A stretch of DNA of 64,000 nt from Profundicola chukchiensis (lineage in GTDB: Bacteria; Bacteroidota; Bacteroidia; Flavobacteriales; Weeksellaceae). The DNA is taken from the NCBI RefSeq assembly GCF_029664245.1, contig NZ_JANAIE010000003.1, positions 372,001 to 436,000 on the forward strand, in the 5' to 3' direction. Under the pieces are notes generated by a model that was not told the DNA's origin, did not search any database, and was given only the letters and a program-made list of their open reading frames with translations. A program made the position numbers and the translations under genes. This document shows, piece after piece, positions 33,478 through 42,418 of the stretch; position 1 is the stretch's first letter; every line of letters starts with the position of its first letter.

Positions 33478-35568
33478 TTATTGTAACAAATTGTACGCCA
33501 AGAAAGCACATAAATAAGCAAATCCACTCATGAGAACCAATTGAATTAGAGGCCATTTCCATGTTTTGGTTTCTCTATATACAATCGCCAGCGTGCTCAT
33601 ACACTGCATCGCAAAGGCATAAAACAACAACAATGAAACACCCGTCGCAAGATTAAAGACTAAAGTTCCATCAGGATTCTTCTCTCTTCGCATACGCTCC
33701 ACAATTTGTGTTTCGTCTTCTGTATCCGATCCAATGCTGTAAATCGTCGCCATAGTACCTACAAAGACTTCTCTGGCAGCAAAGGATGTAAGAACCCCAA
33801 TACTAATCTTCCAATCATAACCAATAGGCCTAAAAACAGGTTCTATCGTCTTTCCGATGTGGCCAAGCATGGAATATTCTAATTTATGAGCTTCTAAATG
33901 ATGCGCCTGTTCGGATTCTGTCCAAGAATTTTCAATGGATTGTTTTGCAACAATATCCTCAGCATTCTTGAATTGTTCTCCCGGTCCCCAAGCACTTAAT
34001 ACCCATAAAATAACAGAAACCGCCAAAATGATTCGTCCAGCACCAAAAATAAATGCGGAAACTTTCTCCCATAAACCTAAAAATAGATTTCTCCAATCGG
34101 GAACATGATAAGCGGGCATCTCCATAATCAAATAACTTTTATACTGAGATTTAAGGACTTTCTTACCAATAAAAGCAAAAATTAAAGCCGCAAATAAGCC
34201 TAATAAATAAAGCGCCATTAATACAATTCCCTGTAAATCAAATCCAAGGAATGAATGTTTAGGGATCACCAAAGCAATTAAAATGGCATAAACAGGTAGT
34301 CGCGCAGAACAAGTCATAAATGGTGCAACCAAAACGGTTAAGAGCCTTTCTCTTGTGTTTTCAATATTACGTGCCGCCATAATCCCAGGAATAGCACATG
34401 CTACACTAGACATCAAGGGTACAACAGATTTACCGCTAAGACCAAAAGGCTTCATCCATTTGTCCATCAAGAAAACCACCCGACTCATATAACCTGATTC
34501 CTCTAAAAGCAAGAGGAAGAATATCAATATACTGATCTGTGGAATAAAAATCACCACTCCACCAATTCCTGGAATAATCCCGTCTGCAATTAAACTCGAT
34601 AATGGTCCGTCGCCTAAAATCCCTTGTGCCTGACTTTGCAACATGGCGAATAAGCTATCGATGGCATCCATAGGCACTTCAGCCCATGAATAAATCGCTT
34701 GGAACATTAAAAATAAGAGTCCAAAGAAAATAATATATCCCCAAAAACCGTGGGTCAAAACATTATCTAATTTCTCAGAAAATGACCTTTTCTTTTCTCC
34801 TGAAGAACTTTCTACTTGCTCTACAATCGCATCAATTTCATCATAACGATACAATGTTTCTGCAATCTGCATTCGCGCAGGAACCATATGATTTTGTTTG
34901 CGAATGTTTTCTATCGTAGATTTTTCTTCTGCAGTTAGATGTAGAATATTGGGTTGAGCAGCATATTGAAAAGCTAAATAGTCACTTTTCAACTTCAGCT
35001 TCTCTCTAATTTCTTTTACGGGATTCACATACAACAGAGGAACCTCAAATTTGGCAGGTTCTTTTGCAAACTCCGTAGATATGCTTTCTTTGATTACATC
35101 AAGTCCCTCACCCGTTCTAGCATTACTTGGAATGACTTGCGTATGTAAGGATTGAGATAATTTTTCAATATTTATTTTAATTCGGCCTTTTTCGGCTTCG
35201 TCCATCATATTCAGAACGAACTTAACAGGAATGCCTAAATCTTGAACTTGTTTAAAAAGCAGTAAACTACGTTTAAGTCGTAAAGGATGTCCTACAACAA
35301 AAACCTTATCTGGAAAATCAGGATGTTCAGGATTGCTTAAAATATCAAAAACTACTTCTTCATCCGCTGCTTTTGGATAGAGCGAATAAGTACCAGGAAA
35401 ATCATACAGCTGTATAGATTGCCCGTTTTCGGTAAAAAAACCAATACGTTTATCTACCGTCGTTCCAGGATAATTCCCGACGCGTTGCTTTAGGCCAGTT
35501 AAACGATTGAATAAAGTTGACTTACCCACATTGGGGTTACCGATTAATGCAACTTTTATAGAATTCAT
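33478..35568 (-). CDS. feoB: Ferrous iron transport protein B
   Basis: A 696-residue inner-membrane Fe(II) transporter with an N-terminal GTPase domain. G1 is GNPNVGKST (about residues 10-18), G3 lies in YDFPGTYSLYP, and G4 is NMMDE. A helical spacer follows, then two Gate-type TM blocks; PGIGGVVIFIPQISIL and SCARLPVYAILIAL hold the conserved Cys of the pore. The start overlaps feoA by 4 bp (ATGA), so translation is coupled. Confidence 0.96.
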   Translation of the reverse strand: MNSIKVALIGNPNVGKSTLFNRLTGLKQRVGNYPGTTVDKRIGFFTENGQSIQLYDFPGTYSLYPKAADEEVVFDILSNPEHPDFPDKVFVVGHPLRLKRSLLLFKQVQDLGIPVKFVLNMMDEAEKGRIKINIEKLSQSLHTQVIPSNARTGEGLDVIKESISTEFAKEPAKFEVPLLYVNPVKEIREKLKLKSDYLAFQYAAQPNILHLTAEEKSTIENIRKQNHMVPARMQIAETLYRYDEIDAIVEQVESSSGEKKRSFSEKLDNVLTHGFWGYIIFFGLLFLMFQAIYSWAEVPMDAIDSLFAMLQSQAQGILGDGPLSSLIADGIIPGIGGVVIFIPQISILIFFLLLLEESGYMSRVVFLMDKWMKPFGLSGKSVVPLMSSVACAIPGIMAARNIENTRERLLTVLVAPFMTCSARLPVYAILIALVIPKHSFLGFDLQGIVLMALYLLGLFAALIFAFIGKKVLKSQYKSYLIMEMPAYHVPDWRNLFLGLWEKVSAFIFGAGRIILAVSVILWVLSAWGPGEQFKNAEDIVAKQSIENSWTESEQAHHLEAHKLEYSMLGHIGKTIEPVFRPIGYDWKISIGVLTSFAAREVFVGTMATIYSIGSDTEDETQIVERMRREKNPDGTLVFNLATGVSLLLFYAFAMQCMSTLAIVYRETKTWKWPLIQLVLMSGFAYLCAFLAYNLLQ

Positions 35569-35798
35569 TTCTCTTTTTTAACCAATACTGCGCTTGCTTC
35601 AGACTTACCTAAAGCTAAAACACAACTTGTTTTACATAGAGAAATACAAATAGGTCCATTAAAGGGTGCAGAACATCGAAACTCAATGTCTTCACCAGGA
35701 ACAATTCCTAGTTCTAAAAATTTGGCGGGGATGTCTTCGGTGCTAAATCCTAAGATGGTAGCTCTTTCCCCTTTCTTTAAATCTGCAAGATTTGTCAA
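35565..35798 (-). CDS. feoA: Ferrous iron transport protein A
   Basis: 77 residues forming a small SH3-like domain. LKKGERATILGFS and FLELGIVPGEDIEF are FeoA signatures. It works with FeoB, probably by modulating its GTPase. It is the first gene of the feo operon and overlaps feoB by 4 bp. The minus strand has TACATTTG 27 bp upstream (35826-35833). A near-palindrome TTTAATTAATCTAAA (35841-35855) could bind a metal-dependent repressor, but the match is weak. Confidence 0.92.
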   Translation of the reverse strand: MTNLADLKKGERATILGFSTEDIPAKFLELGIVPGEDIEFRCSAPFNGPICISLCKTSCVLALGKSEASAVLVKKEK

Positions 35799-35887
35799 AG
35801 CAGTTAATTATTTTAGAATGAGAAACAAATGTACTTAATTTTTAATTAATCTAAATAAGTTCAAGCTATGATTATTGACATCCAATA

Positions 35888-35895
35888 TAATTTTG
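35888..35895 (+). promoter_or_regulatory. Candidate -7 box (TAATTTTG)
   Basis: TAATTTTG lies 25 bp upstream of the ATG of the DUF3124-like gene, in the spacer shared with the divergent feo operon. Confidence 0.4.
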
Positions 35896-35920
35896 TAACT
35901 TTTCATTCTGAAATTTATCC

Positions 35921-36487
35921 ATGAAATACGCTTGGTTCTTATTCATAATCACCGCTTTAGTTAATATTCAATGCGAACCTCCAAAACCTAGAGTTTTATT
36001 AGAAGAGGAAGAACGAGTTCGAAGACGTGCTATTCGAAACATTGAAGATGATATTAACGATGCGTGGATGCACAGAAAATATAACTACAAAGATGGGGAG
36101 GTGCTGACAGAAGGCAATACCTATTTGGCGGTTTATACAGAAATTTATGCTAGGTCAGAAAAGCGAACTTATCCACTAACTGCTACTTTGAGTATTAGAA
36201 ATACGAGTTTAACTGACTCGGTATTTATCAATAAATCTGAATACTATGATACCCATGGTGAGTTAATCCGTACTTATTTTGACCGAACTATTTACGTGGC
36301 TCCTATGGAAACAGTAGAGATTATTGTAGGTGAGGACAATGAACAAGGTGGATCAGGAGGTAATTTTGTTTTCCATTGGGCGACAAGAAATCCTGAAAAC
36401 AAACCTATGTTCGAAGCGGTAATGATTTCCGCAAGTGGTCAACAAGGAATCTCTATCATGACGCAAGGTATTGATATACACGATTAA
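35921..36487 (+). CDS. Lipoprotein, DUF3124 family
   Basis: A 188-residue protein with a signal peptide and Cys18 (NIQC). A charged linker (EEEERVRRRAIRNIEDD) leads to a beta-sandwich-like domain with TLSIRNTSLTDS, YYDTHGELIRTY, VAPMETVEIIV and GGSGGNFVFHW, which are DUF3124 hallmarks. Function unknown. It is divergent from feoA and precedes two further small lipoprotein genes. Confidence 0.8.
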   Translation: MKYAWFLFIITALVNIQCEPPKPRVLLEEEERVRRRAIRNIEDDINDAWMHRKYNYKDGEVLTEGNTYLAVYTEIYARSEKRTYPLTATLSIRNTSLTDSVFINKSEYYDTHGELIRTYFDRTIYVAPMETVEIIVGEDNEQGGSGGNFVFHWATRNPENKPMFEAVMISASGQQGISIMTQGIDIHD

Positions 36488-36514
36488 AAAAATCTAAAAC
36501 TCACTTGAAAACAA

Positions 36515-36522
36515 TATATTTG
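36515..36522 (+). promoter_or_regulatory. Candidate -7 box (TATATTTG) of the DUF4920/cytochrome pair
   Basis: TATATTTG lies 22 bp upstream of the ATG at 36545. Confidence 0.45.
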
Positions 36523-36544
36523 CTATATACTTAATATTATAACT

Positions 36545-37027
36545 ATGAAATTACTTGCTTACTTAATGGTCTTCACTTTTATATTCTCTTGCAGCGAACA
36601 AAAGAATGAGGACGTTAAAATGATTGAAGACTATGCTTCTTTTGGTAAAGAAATCACTGCAGACGGCGCTATTTCTCAGGTAGAAATGTTGGCAAAATTC
36701 AATGAATTGCAAGTAGGTGATACTGCAACGATTAAGTTTGCATCTAAGGTGAATTCAGTTTGTCAAGCAAAAGGATGTTGGATGAAACTAGCATTAGATC
36801 CAGAAACTGAAACCATGGTTAAATTTAAAGATTATGACTTTTTTGTTCCTAAGGACATCGCTGACTCAGACGCTATTGTAGAAGGAAAAGCATACAAAGA
36901 AGAAATGACGGTTGAAGATCAACAACACTACGCAAAAGACGCTGGAAAATCTGAAGAAGAAATTGCTGCCATTACAGAACCTAAAATGGTTTATAACTTT
37001 GAGGCTGAAGGTGTTTTGATTAAATAA
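36545..37027 (+). CDS. Lipoprotein, DUF4920 family
   Basis: 160 residues. Lipobox FIFSC (Cys16), then the DUF4920 beta domain: SFGKEITADGAIS, GDTATIKFASKVNSVCQAKGCWMKL and FKDYDFFVPKD. The C-x-A-K-G-C-W motif (two Cys) is the family's conserved core and may bind metal or form a disulfide. The monoheme cytochrome gene follows 6 bp later, so the two are co-transcribed and may share an envelope redox or metal role. Confidence 0.8.
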   Translation: MKLLAYLMVFTFIFSCSEQKNEDVKMIEDYASFGKEITADGAISQVEMLAKFNELQVGDTATIKFASKVNSVCQAKGCWMKLALDPETETMVKFKDYDFFVPKDIADSDAIVEGKAYKEEMTVEDQQHYAKDAGKSEEEIAAITEPKMVYNFEAEGVLIK

Positions 37028-37033
37028 AAATTT

Positions 37034-37444
37034 ATGAGAATTTTATTGAGCCTAAGTTTCATCTTATTAATTTCATCTTGTCAGGAAAAGAAAAGCAAGT
37101 ACGTTTTAGATGAAAAATCTGAAATGGCTCAGCTGATGCTCGATATGCATGCTAGCCTAGATGAGGTTCAGCTTAAAATTAAAAATGGAGAAAATATAGG
37201 GGATTATCCAGAAGAGTTTGATAAGGTTATAGATGCAGAAATGACCGATGAGTCTATGCGTTCCGATAGTTGGGAAAGCTTTGCCAATGCCTTAATTGAA
37301 TCAGAAAGGGCCTTATATAATGCCGCTCCAGAAGAACAAGAACAAGCTTATAAAAATGTAGTTAATTCATGTTTAGCTTGTCACACCAATGTTGGTTGCA
37401 GTGGACCAATTCCTAAGATTAAAAAGTTAAGCTGGAAACCTTAA
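37034..37444 (+). CDS. Monoheme cytochrome c-like lipoprotein
   Basis: 136 residues. Lipobox LISSC (Cys16). A helical domain ends in the heme c-binding motif C113-L-A-C-H117, followed by TNVGCSGPIPKIKKL. The near-C-terminal position of CxxCH after a helical bundle resembles cytochrome c'-type proteins. It would be matured in the periplasm and carry electrons or bind a ligand. It shares a short spacer with the DUF4920 gene. Confidence 0.8.
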   Translation: MRILLSLSFILLISSCQEKKSKYVLDEKSEMAQLMLDMHASLDEVQLKIKNGENIGDYPEEFDKVIDAEMTDESMRSDSWESFANALIESERALYNAAPEEQEQAYKNVVNSCLACHTNVGCSGPIPKIKKLSWKP

Positions 37445-37492
37445 TTCAATAAATCTTGATAACGAATCAACATCTAATTTCCTTTTAGATGT

Positions 37493-37500
37493 TAACTTTG
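37493..37500 (+). promoter_or_regulatory. Candidate -7 box (TAACTTTG) of pgi
   Basis: TAACTTTG lies 62 bp upstream of the pgi ATG. It overlaps the 3' end of a hairpin (AACATCTA/TAGATGTT, 37469-37493) that may end the preceding transcript, though it lacks a T-tract. Confidence 0.45.
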
Positions 37501-37562
37501 TGCCATAAAATTAGTTCAAAACTCAACTTGAATTAAAGATTAATCTCGCTATAACATTTAAA

Positions 37563-39218
37563 ATGAATCACATGAAAAATATTAATCCTACTCAAACAGA
37601 GGCTTGGAAAAAGTTACAAACGCATTTCGGTGAAATCAAACAAAGCCATTTAAGAGATTTATTCGAGCAAAATCAAAATAGATTTCAGGATTTTCATGTG
37701 AAGTTCGAGGAAATATTATTCGATTATTCTAAAAATAGAATGACCGAAGCCACGAGAGATTTATTAATTCAATTGGCAGAGGAATGTGATCTAAAATCTG
37801 CTATAAATTCCATGTTTAGCGGAGAAAATATAAATCAAACAGAAGATAGAGCAGTTCTGCATACAGCATTGAGAAATTTTGAGGATGAACCCATATTAGT
37901 AGATGGAAAAGATGTTTTGCCTGAGGTGGAGAAAGTGAGAAATCGAATGAAACTTTTTACAGCCAAGGTGATTTCTGGCGCATGGAAAGGTTTCTCTGGT
38001 CAACAAATTACCGATGTAGTTAATATCGGGATTGGTGGTTCTGACCTTGGTCCTGTGATGGTAGTGGAAGCTTTAAAACATTATAAATCTAGATTAAATG
38101 TTCACTTTGTTTCTAACATCGACGGAACGCATATAAGTGAAACTTTAAAAGATTTAAATCCGGAAACCACTTTATTCATCATTGCGTCTAAGACATTTAC
38201 AACGCAGGAAACCATGACCAACGCACAAACGGCGAAGGATTGGTTCTTGAATTCCGAAGCAAAGGAAACTGATGTAGCTAAGCACTTTGTGGCACTTTCT
38301 ACCAACGAAGAAGGCGTAACAGCTTTCGGGATTGATAAAGCTAACATGTTTGAGTTTTGGGATTGGGTTGGCGGAAGATATTCTTTGTGGTCGGCGATTG
38401 GATTGAGTATTTCGCTAGCTGTGGGATATGATAATTTCGAGAAATTATTAAAAGGAGCATATAAAACAGATGTTCATTTTAATGAAGCTGAATTCAATGA
38501 AAATATTCCTGTTTTAATGGGATTAATAGGAATTTGGTATAACAATTTCTTTGACGCAGAATCTTATGCCATCTTGCCTTACGAGCAGTATTTACACCGA
38601 TTTTCTGCTTATTTGCAACAAGGAGATATGGAATCCAATGGTAAATCTGTAGATAGAAACGGCGATAAAGTAGATTATCAAACCGGGCCGATAATTTGGG
38701 GAGAGCCAGGAACCAATGGTCAACACGCGTTTTATCAATTAATCCATCAGGGAACAAAAATGATTCCGGCAGATTTCTTGGGAGCAGTCGAAAGTCATAA
38801 TCCAACAGGAGATCATCATGTGAAATTAATGGCAAATTTCTTTGCTCAAACAGAAGCATTAGCTTTTGGTAAAACCGAAGCCCAAGTCCGTGAAGAGTTA
38901 AATAAGGAAGGAAAATCCCCAGAGCAAATAGATTTTTTAACGCCTTATAAAGTCTTTGATGGAAATCATCCTACCAATTCATTTTTATATCAGAAACTTA
39001 CACCAGAAGTATTGGGTAGCTTAATCGCTATGTATGAACATAAAATCTTTGTTCAAGGTGTGATTTGGAATATTTTCAGTTTCGATCAGTGGGGCGTGGA
39101 ATTAGGAAAACAGCTCGCAAAGACAGTCTTAAATGAGCTAAATTCTACAGATGAGGTGAAATCGCATGATAGTTCAACCAACGGACTTATGAATGCATTT
39201 AAGCAAATGAGAAAATAA
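37563..39218 (+). CDS. pgi: Glucose-6-phosphate isomerase
   Basis: A 551-residue SIS-fold enzyme interconverting glucose-6-P and fructose-6-[29 protein letters not shown] and the catalytic segment [17 protein letters not shown] are family signatures, and [11 protein letters not shown] near the C-terminus carries the late catalytic Lys. A second ATG at residue 4 (37572) could be the true start. The gene appears monocistronic; the sulfotransferase gene follows after 52 bp. Confidence 0.97.
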   Translation: MNHMKNINPTQTEAWKKLQTHFGEIKQSHLRDLFEQNQNRFQDFHVKFEEILFDYSKNRMTEATRDLLIQLAEECDLKSAINSMFSGENINQTEDRAVLHTALRNFEDEPILVDGKDVLPEVEKVRNRMKLFTAKVISGAWKGFSGQQITDVVNIGIGGSDLGPVMVVEALKHYKSRLNVHFVSNIDGTHISETLKDLNPETTLFIIASKTFTTQETMTNAQTAKDWFLNSEAKETDVAKHFVALSTNEEGVTAFGIDKANMFEFWDWVGGRYSLWSAIGLSISLAVGYDNFEKLLKGAYKTDVHFNEAEFNENIPVLMGLIGIWYNNFFDAESYAILPYEQYLHRFSAYLQQGDMESNGKSVDRNGDKVDYQTGPIIWGEPGTNGQHAFYQLIHQGTKMIPADFLGAVESHNPTGDHHVKLMANFFAQTEALAFGKTEAQVREELNKEGKSPEQIDFLTPYKVFDGNHPTNSFLYQKLTPEVLGSLIAMYEHKIFVQGVIWNIFSFDQWGVELGKQLAKTVLNELNSTDEVKSHDSSTNGLMNAFKQMRK

Positions 39219-39270
39219 ATAAAGTTCTATTTTAATTTTATCTTTAGCCTCAGAAGCGAAGCAAGCATTC

Positions 39271-40074
39271 ATGTCACAAAATATTTATTTTCATGTTGGG
39301 TTAAGCAAAACGGGTTCTACTTTTTTGCAGCATCAAGTTTTTCCAAAGCTTCAGGGAATCTATTATTTGCCAACGGTAAAATATAGACATGCCTTGAAAT
39401 TGCTTCCTAAAATCCATGATGAAAGGGTTTTGGTTTCAAGAGAATTCGATCAGCAATTCGAACAAGAAGTGAAGAAGTTTTCGGCGCAGTATCCACAAGC
39501 TTATCCGATTATTGTCTTGCGTGAACACAGTAGTTGGGCAGTTTCTAATTATAAAAGATTTGTGAAAAATGGACATTCCATTTCTTTCAAAGAATTTATT
39601 GATATCGAACGCGATAAAGGCTTATTTAAGAAAAGAGATTTTGATTACGAGCGCTATATCGACTTATTAGAACAGTATTTCGCCCAAAAACCACTGATTC
39701 TTTTTTACGAAGACTTACAAAAAGAACCTGTTAAATTCGTGAGAAAAATAATGGATTATACAGGTGCAGAGTTGAATTATTCAGACGTAAATTGGAATCC
39801 TAGACACGTTTCTTATGATATCGATTCTTTAAAATTAGTAAGGAAACTAAGCAATAAGATTCAGTTTCAAAAGAAATTAGAAGTGCACACCAAGCCAAGA
39901 GGATTCTTATATAATTTATATGCTAATATAGTTAGATACAGCATTTTATATGCGAGTAAATTATTTCCTAAAACTTGGTTTCCAACAGAAGAATTTATAA
40001 ATCCAGCTGAAATTGAAGAGTTAAGACAATACTTCAGCCCACAATGGGATAGCTTGAGAAACAAGACCCACTAA
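39271..40074 (+). CDS. Sulfotransferase family protein
   Basis: 267 residues. The PAPS 5'-phosphosulfate loop is HVGLSKTGSTFLQ (about residues 8-20), and VLREHSSWAVSNYKRFV (about 88-104) resembles the 3'-phosphate-binding PxxxxxSxY segment. LILFYEDLQKEPVKFV is a common late motif. It would sulfonate a carbohydrate, lipid or peptide acceptor. No PAPS synthesis or polysaccharide genes are adjacent, so the acceptor is unknown. Placed between pgi and holB. Confidence 0.8.
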   Translation: MSQNIYFHVGLSKTGSTFLQHQVFPKLQGIYYLPTVKYRHALKLLPKIHDERVLVSREFDQQFEQEVKKFSAQYPQAYPIIVLREHSSWAVSNYKRFVKNGHSISFKEFIDIERDKGLFKKRDFDYERYIDLLEQYFAQKPLILFYEDLQKEPVKFVRKIMDYTGAELNYSDVNWNPRHVSYDIDSLKLVRKLSNKIQFQKKLEVHTKPRGFLYNLYANIVRYSILYASKLFPKTWFPTEEFINPAEIEELRQYFSPQWDSLRNKTH

Positions 40075-40081
40075 ATTTAAT

Positions 40082-40089
40082 TATCTTTG
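40082..40089 (+). promoter_or_regulatory. Candidate -7 box (TATCTTTG) of holB
   Basis: TATCTTTG lies 27 bp upstream of the holB ATG. Confidence 0.45.
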
Positions 40090-40116
40090 ACTCAACTTAG
40101 AAAGCAAGCAAATTAA

Positions 40117-41244
40117 ATGAACATCCACAAAGAACTACAAGAAGAATTAAATCATTCCATCGAGAGAGATAGAATTAGTCATGCTTTGTTGTTTAGTGGA
40201 AAATGTGGTTATGGAACACTACCACTTGCGCTATGGTATGCCGGCCGGTTACTTTGTACTGACGAATCAGAGAAATGTAGGAATGATGTGATGTCGGGTT
40301 TAAATCCAGATTTACACTTTGTTTATCCTGTTACCACTACCGATAAAGTTCCAAGAAAGCCTACCAGCAAGGATTATATTTCAGATTGGCTAGATTTTAT
40401 TGCTCAGAATAAATTTGCAGATGGTTTTGCCTGGCTTCAGCATATTGGCGCTGATGGTAAACAAGGTTTAATTAATGTAGATCAATCCAAAGAGATTTTA
40501 AAAAACTTAAGCTTAAGAAGTTATGCTGGTGGTTATAAGGTGATGATTATTTGGTTGCCAGAAACTTTGAACATTTCGGCGTCTAACAAACTTTTAAAAA
40601 TAATCGAAGAGCCGCCTCAGAAAACAGTTATCATTATGATCTCTGAAAAGGCCGAGGAGTTATTGCCAACGATTTTGTCTCGTTGTCAGCTGATTAAAGT
40701 TCCGAGGTTGTCTCAATTAGAGGTAGAGGAGGTTTTAGTACAACAATTTTCTGTAGATCCCAACTTAGCCGAAGAAGCAGCTGCAGTTTCTCAGGGTGAT
40801 GTTTCGCTTGCGCTAGAAAGTCTATTACATCAGACAGAATCTTTTGAAACCTTGTTTATACAGTGGGTTAGAAATGCTTTTAGAGCTAAAAAAGATGTTA
40901 CGGCTTTGGTGGATATTTATGATTGGTCACAAGAAATTGCCGCTTGGAACGACCGCGAAAAGCATAAACAATTCTTGAGCTATTGTGCAGACATCTTTAG
41001 ACAAGCATTAGTTCAAAGTTATGGTGCATCTGATTTAGTTTTAAATCAAATTAAGTCCGAAACCTTTAAATGGGATGGTTTTGCTAACTTTATTCATGGT
41101 TCTAATATCGAGGATATTCTCAATGAAATTAATGAAGCTTCCTATCATATCGAGCGAAATGGAAATGCAAAAATCATTTTCTTAGATATGGGAATCAAAA
41201 TGACAAGATTTATCCATAAAAAGGAACCGAATCCTACTTCTTAA
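40117..41244 (+). CDS. holB: DNA polymerase III subunit delta'
   Basis: A 375-residue clamp-loader AAA+ subunit. The N-terminal loop GKCGYGTLPLA takes the Walker A place but lacks the GKT lysine, normal for delta', which does not hydrolyse ATP. The sensor segment ILSRCQLIKVPRL contains the SRC motif. The zinc module typical of E. coli delta' is largely lost (only LLC and EKC remain near residues 46-56). LNPDLHFVYP matches Bacteroidota delta'. The gene probably forms an operon with anmK, 12 bp downstream. Confidence 0.9.
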   Translation: MNIHKELQEELNHSIERDRISHALLFSGKCGYGTLPLALWYAGRLLCTDESEKCRNDVMSGLNPDLHFVYPVTTTDKVPRKPTSKDYISDWLDFIAQNKFADGFAWLQHIGADGKQGLINVDQSKEILKNLSLRSYAGGYKVMIIWLPETLNISASNKLLKIIEEPPQKTVIIMISEKAEELLPTILSRCQLIKVPRLSQLEVEEVLVQQFSVDPNLAEEAAAVSQGDVSLALESLLHQTESFETLFIQWVRNAFRAKKDVTALVDIYDWSQEIAAWNDREKHKQFLSYCADIFRQALVQSYGASDLVLNQIKSETFKWDGFANFIHGSNIEDILNEINEASYHIERNGNAKIIFLDMGIKMTRFIHKKEPNPTS

Positions 41245-41256
41245 AAATATCTTGAC

Positions 41257-42318
41257 ATGAACAGCATGCGCATTATTGGAATCATGTCCGGAACTTCTTT
41301 GGATGGAATTGACCTGGTTTGTGTTGATTTTGACTTTTCAGAAGATCAACTGAAATGGAATATTATAGCTACTTCATTTTTTGAATATGATGAAGAATGG
41401 CGTAATAAGTTAGCTAATGCACATTTGCTTTCCGCAACAGACTTATTGTCTCTAGACGTGGAATATGGTCAATATTTAGGTCATAAATCTAATACCTTTA
41501 TTCAAGAAAAGAATTTAAGTGAAATTGATGCGATTGCCAGCCATGGTCATACTATTTTTCATCAACCCAATAAGAAGTTTACACTTCAAATCGGTCATGG
41601 AGCTCATATTCAAACCATCACAAAACTAAAAGTAATCTCTGATTTTAGGTCACAAGATGTTGCCCTAGGCGGACAAGGAGCGCCTCTAGTGCCCATAGGC
41701 GATAGATTACTATTTGCTGATTACAACGCTTGCGTAAACTTAGGAGGCTTTGCTAATATCTCTTTTGATGACTCAACCGGTAAACGAATAGCTTTCGATA
41801 TTTGCCCTGTTAATTTTGTTCTAAACTCACTTTGTCGCGAAATTGGAATGGATTACGACTTCAATGGTGAAATAGCTTCTAAGGCGATTGTAGATAGTAA
41901 TTTATTGAATGAACTGAATAGCTTGCCCTTTTATCAACAATCTGCTCCAAAATCTTTAGGTCGAGAGTGGGTTGAAACGCATGTGGATTCGATTCTGAGC
42001 AATTCTTCTCTCTCAATAGAATCTAAGATTGCAACTTTCACACAACACGTAGCTTATCAAATAGCAGAAGTTTTAAATGAAAATCAATTAAATCGTGTTT
42101 TATTCAGCGGAGGTGGAGCCAAAAATTTAACATTAATTTCACATTTAGAAAATCAAACCCAAAGTGAAATAATTATTGCCAATAATCAAATCACAGATTA
42201 TAAAGAAGCCTTAATTTTTGCTTTATTGGGAGCTCTAAAACTAAAAGGAGAAATAAATATCTTATCATCTGTTACAGGCGCTTCTAGAGATTCTTCTGGA
42301 GGAATTATTTATTCTTAA
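41257..42318 (+). CDS. anmK: Anhydro-N-acetylmuramic acid kinase
   Basis: A 353-residue ASKHA kinase that opens and phosphorylates anhMurNAc to MurNAc-6-P in peptidoglycan recycling. GIMSGTSLDGIDLV starts the nucleotide-binding domain, LGGQGAPLVPIGD is the sugar-site signature, and FSGGGAKNLTLI the late ATP motif. It follows holB by 12 bp. It complements the Mpl-type ligase at 8649. Confidence 0.95.
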   Translation: MNSMRIIGIMSGTSLDGIDLVCVDFDFSEDQLKWNIIATSFFEYDEEWRNKLANAHLLSATDLLSLDVEYGQYLGHKSNTFIQEKNLSEIDAIASHGHTIFHQPNKKFTLQIGHGAHIQTITKLKVISDFRSQDVALGGQGAPLVPIGDRLLFADYNACVNLGGFANISFDDSTGKRIAFDICPVNFVLNSLCREIGMDYDFNGEIASKAIVDSNLLNELNSLPFYQQSAPKSLGREWVETHVDSILSNSSLSIESKIATFTQHVAYQIAEVLNENQLNRVLFSGGGAKNLTLISHLENQTQSEIIIANNQITDYKEALIFALLGALKLKGEINILSSVTGASRDSSGGIIYS

Positions 42319-42418
42319 AACACAATTTATTTTACTTTAATTTTAATAGCTATCTCTTTATTAAAATTAGGCTTTTCTTTTTCCAATTTTTGTAACTTGC
42401 ACGATAAATTTTAATGTT

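Noticed and set aside
33474-33527. Longer start for the FeoB-associated small protein
   Set aside because: It would overlap feoB and add non-family residues; ATG 33473, 4 bp after the feoB stop, fits the operon.
35841-35855. Fur/DtxR-type operator upstream of feoA
   Set aside because: TTTAATTAATCTAAA is one base short of a clean palindrome and the region is very AT-rich, so I mention it only as weak.
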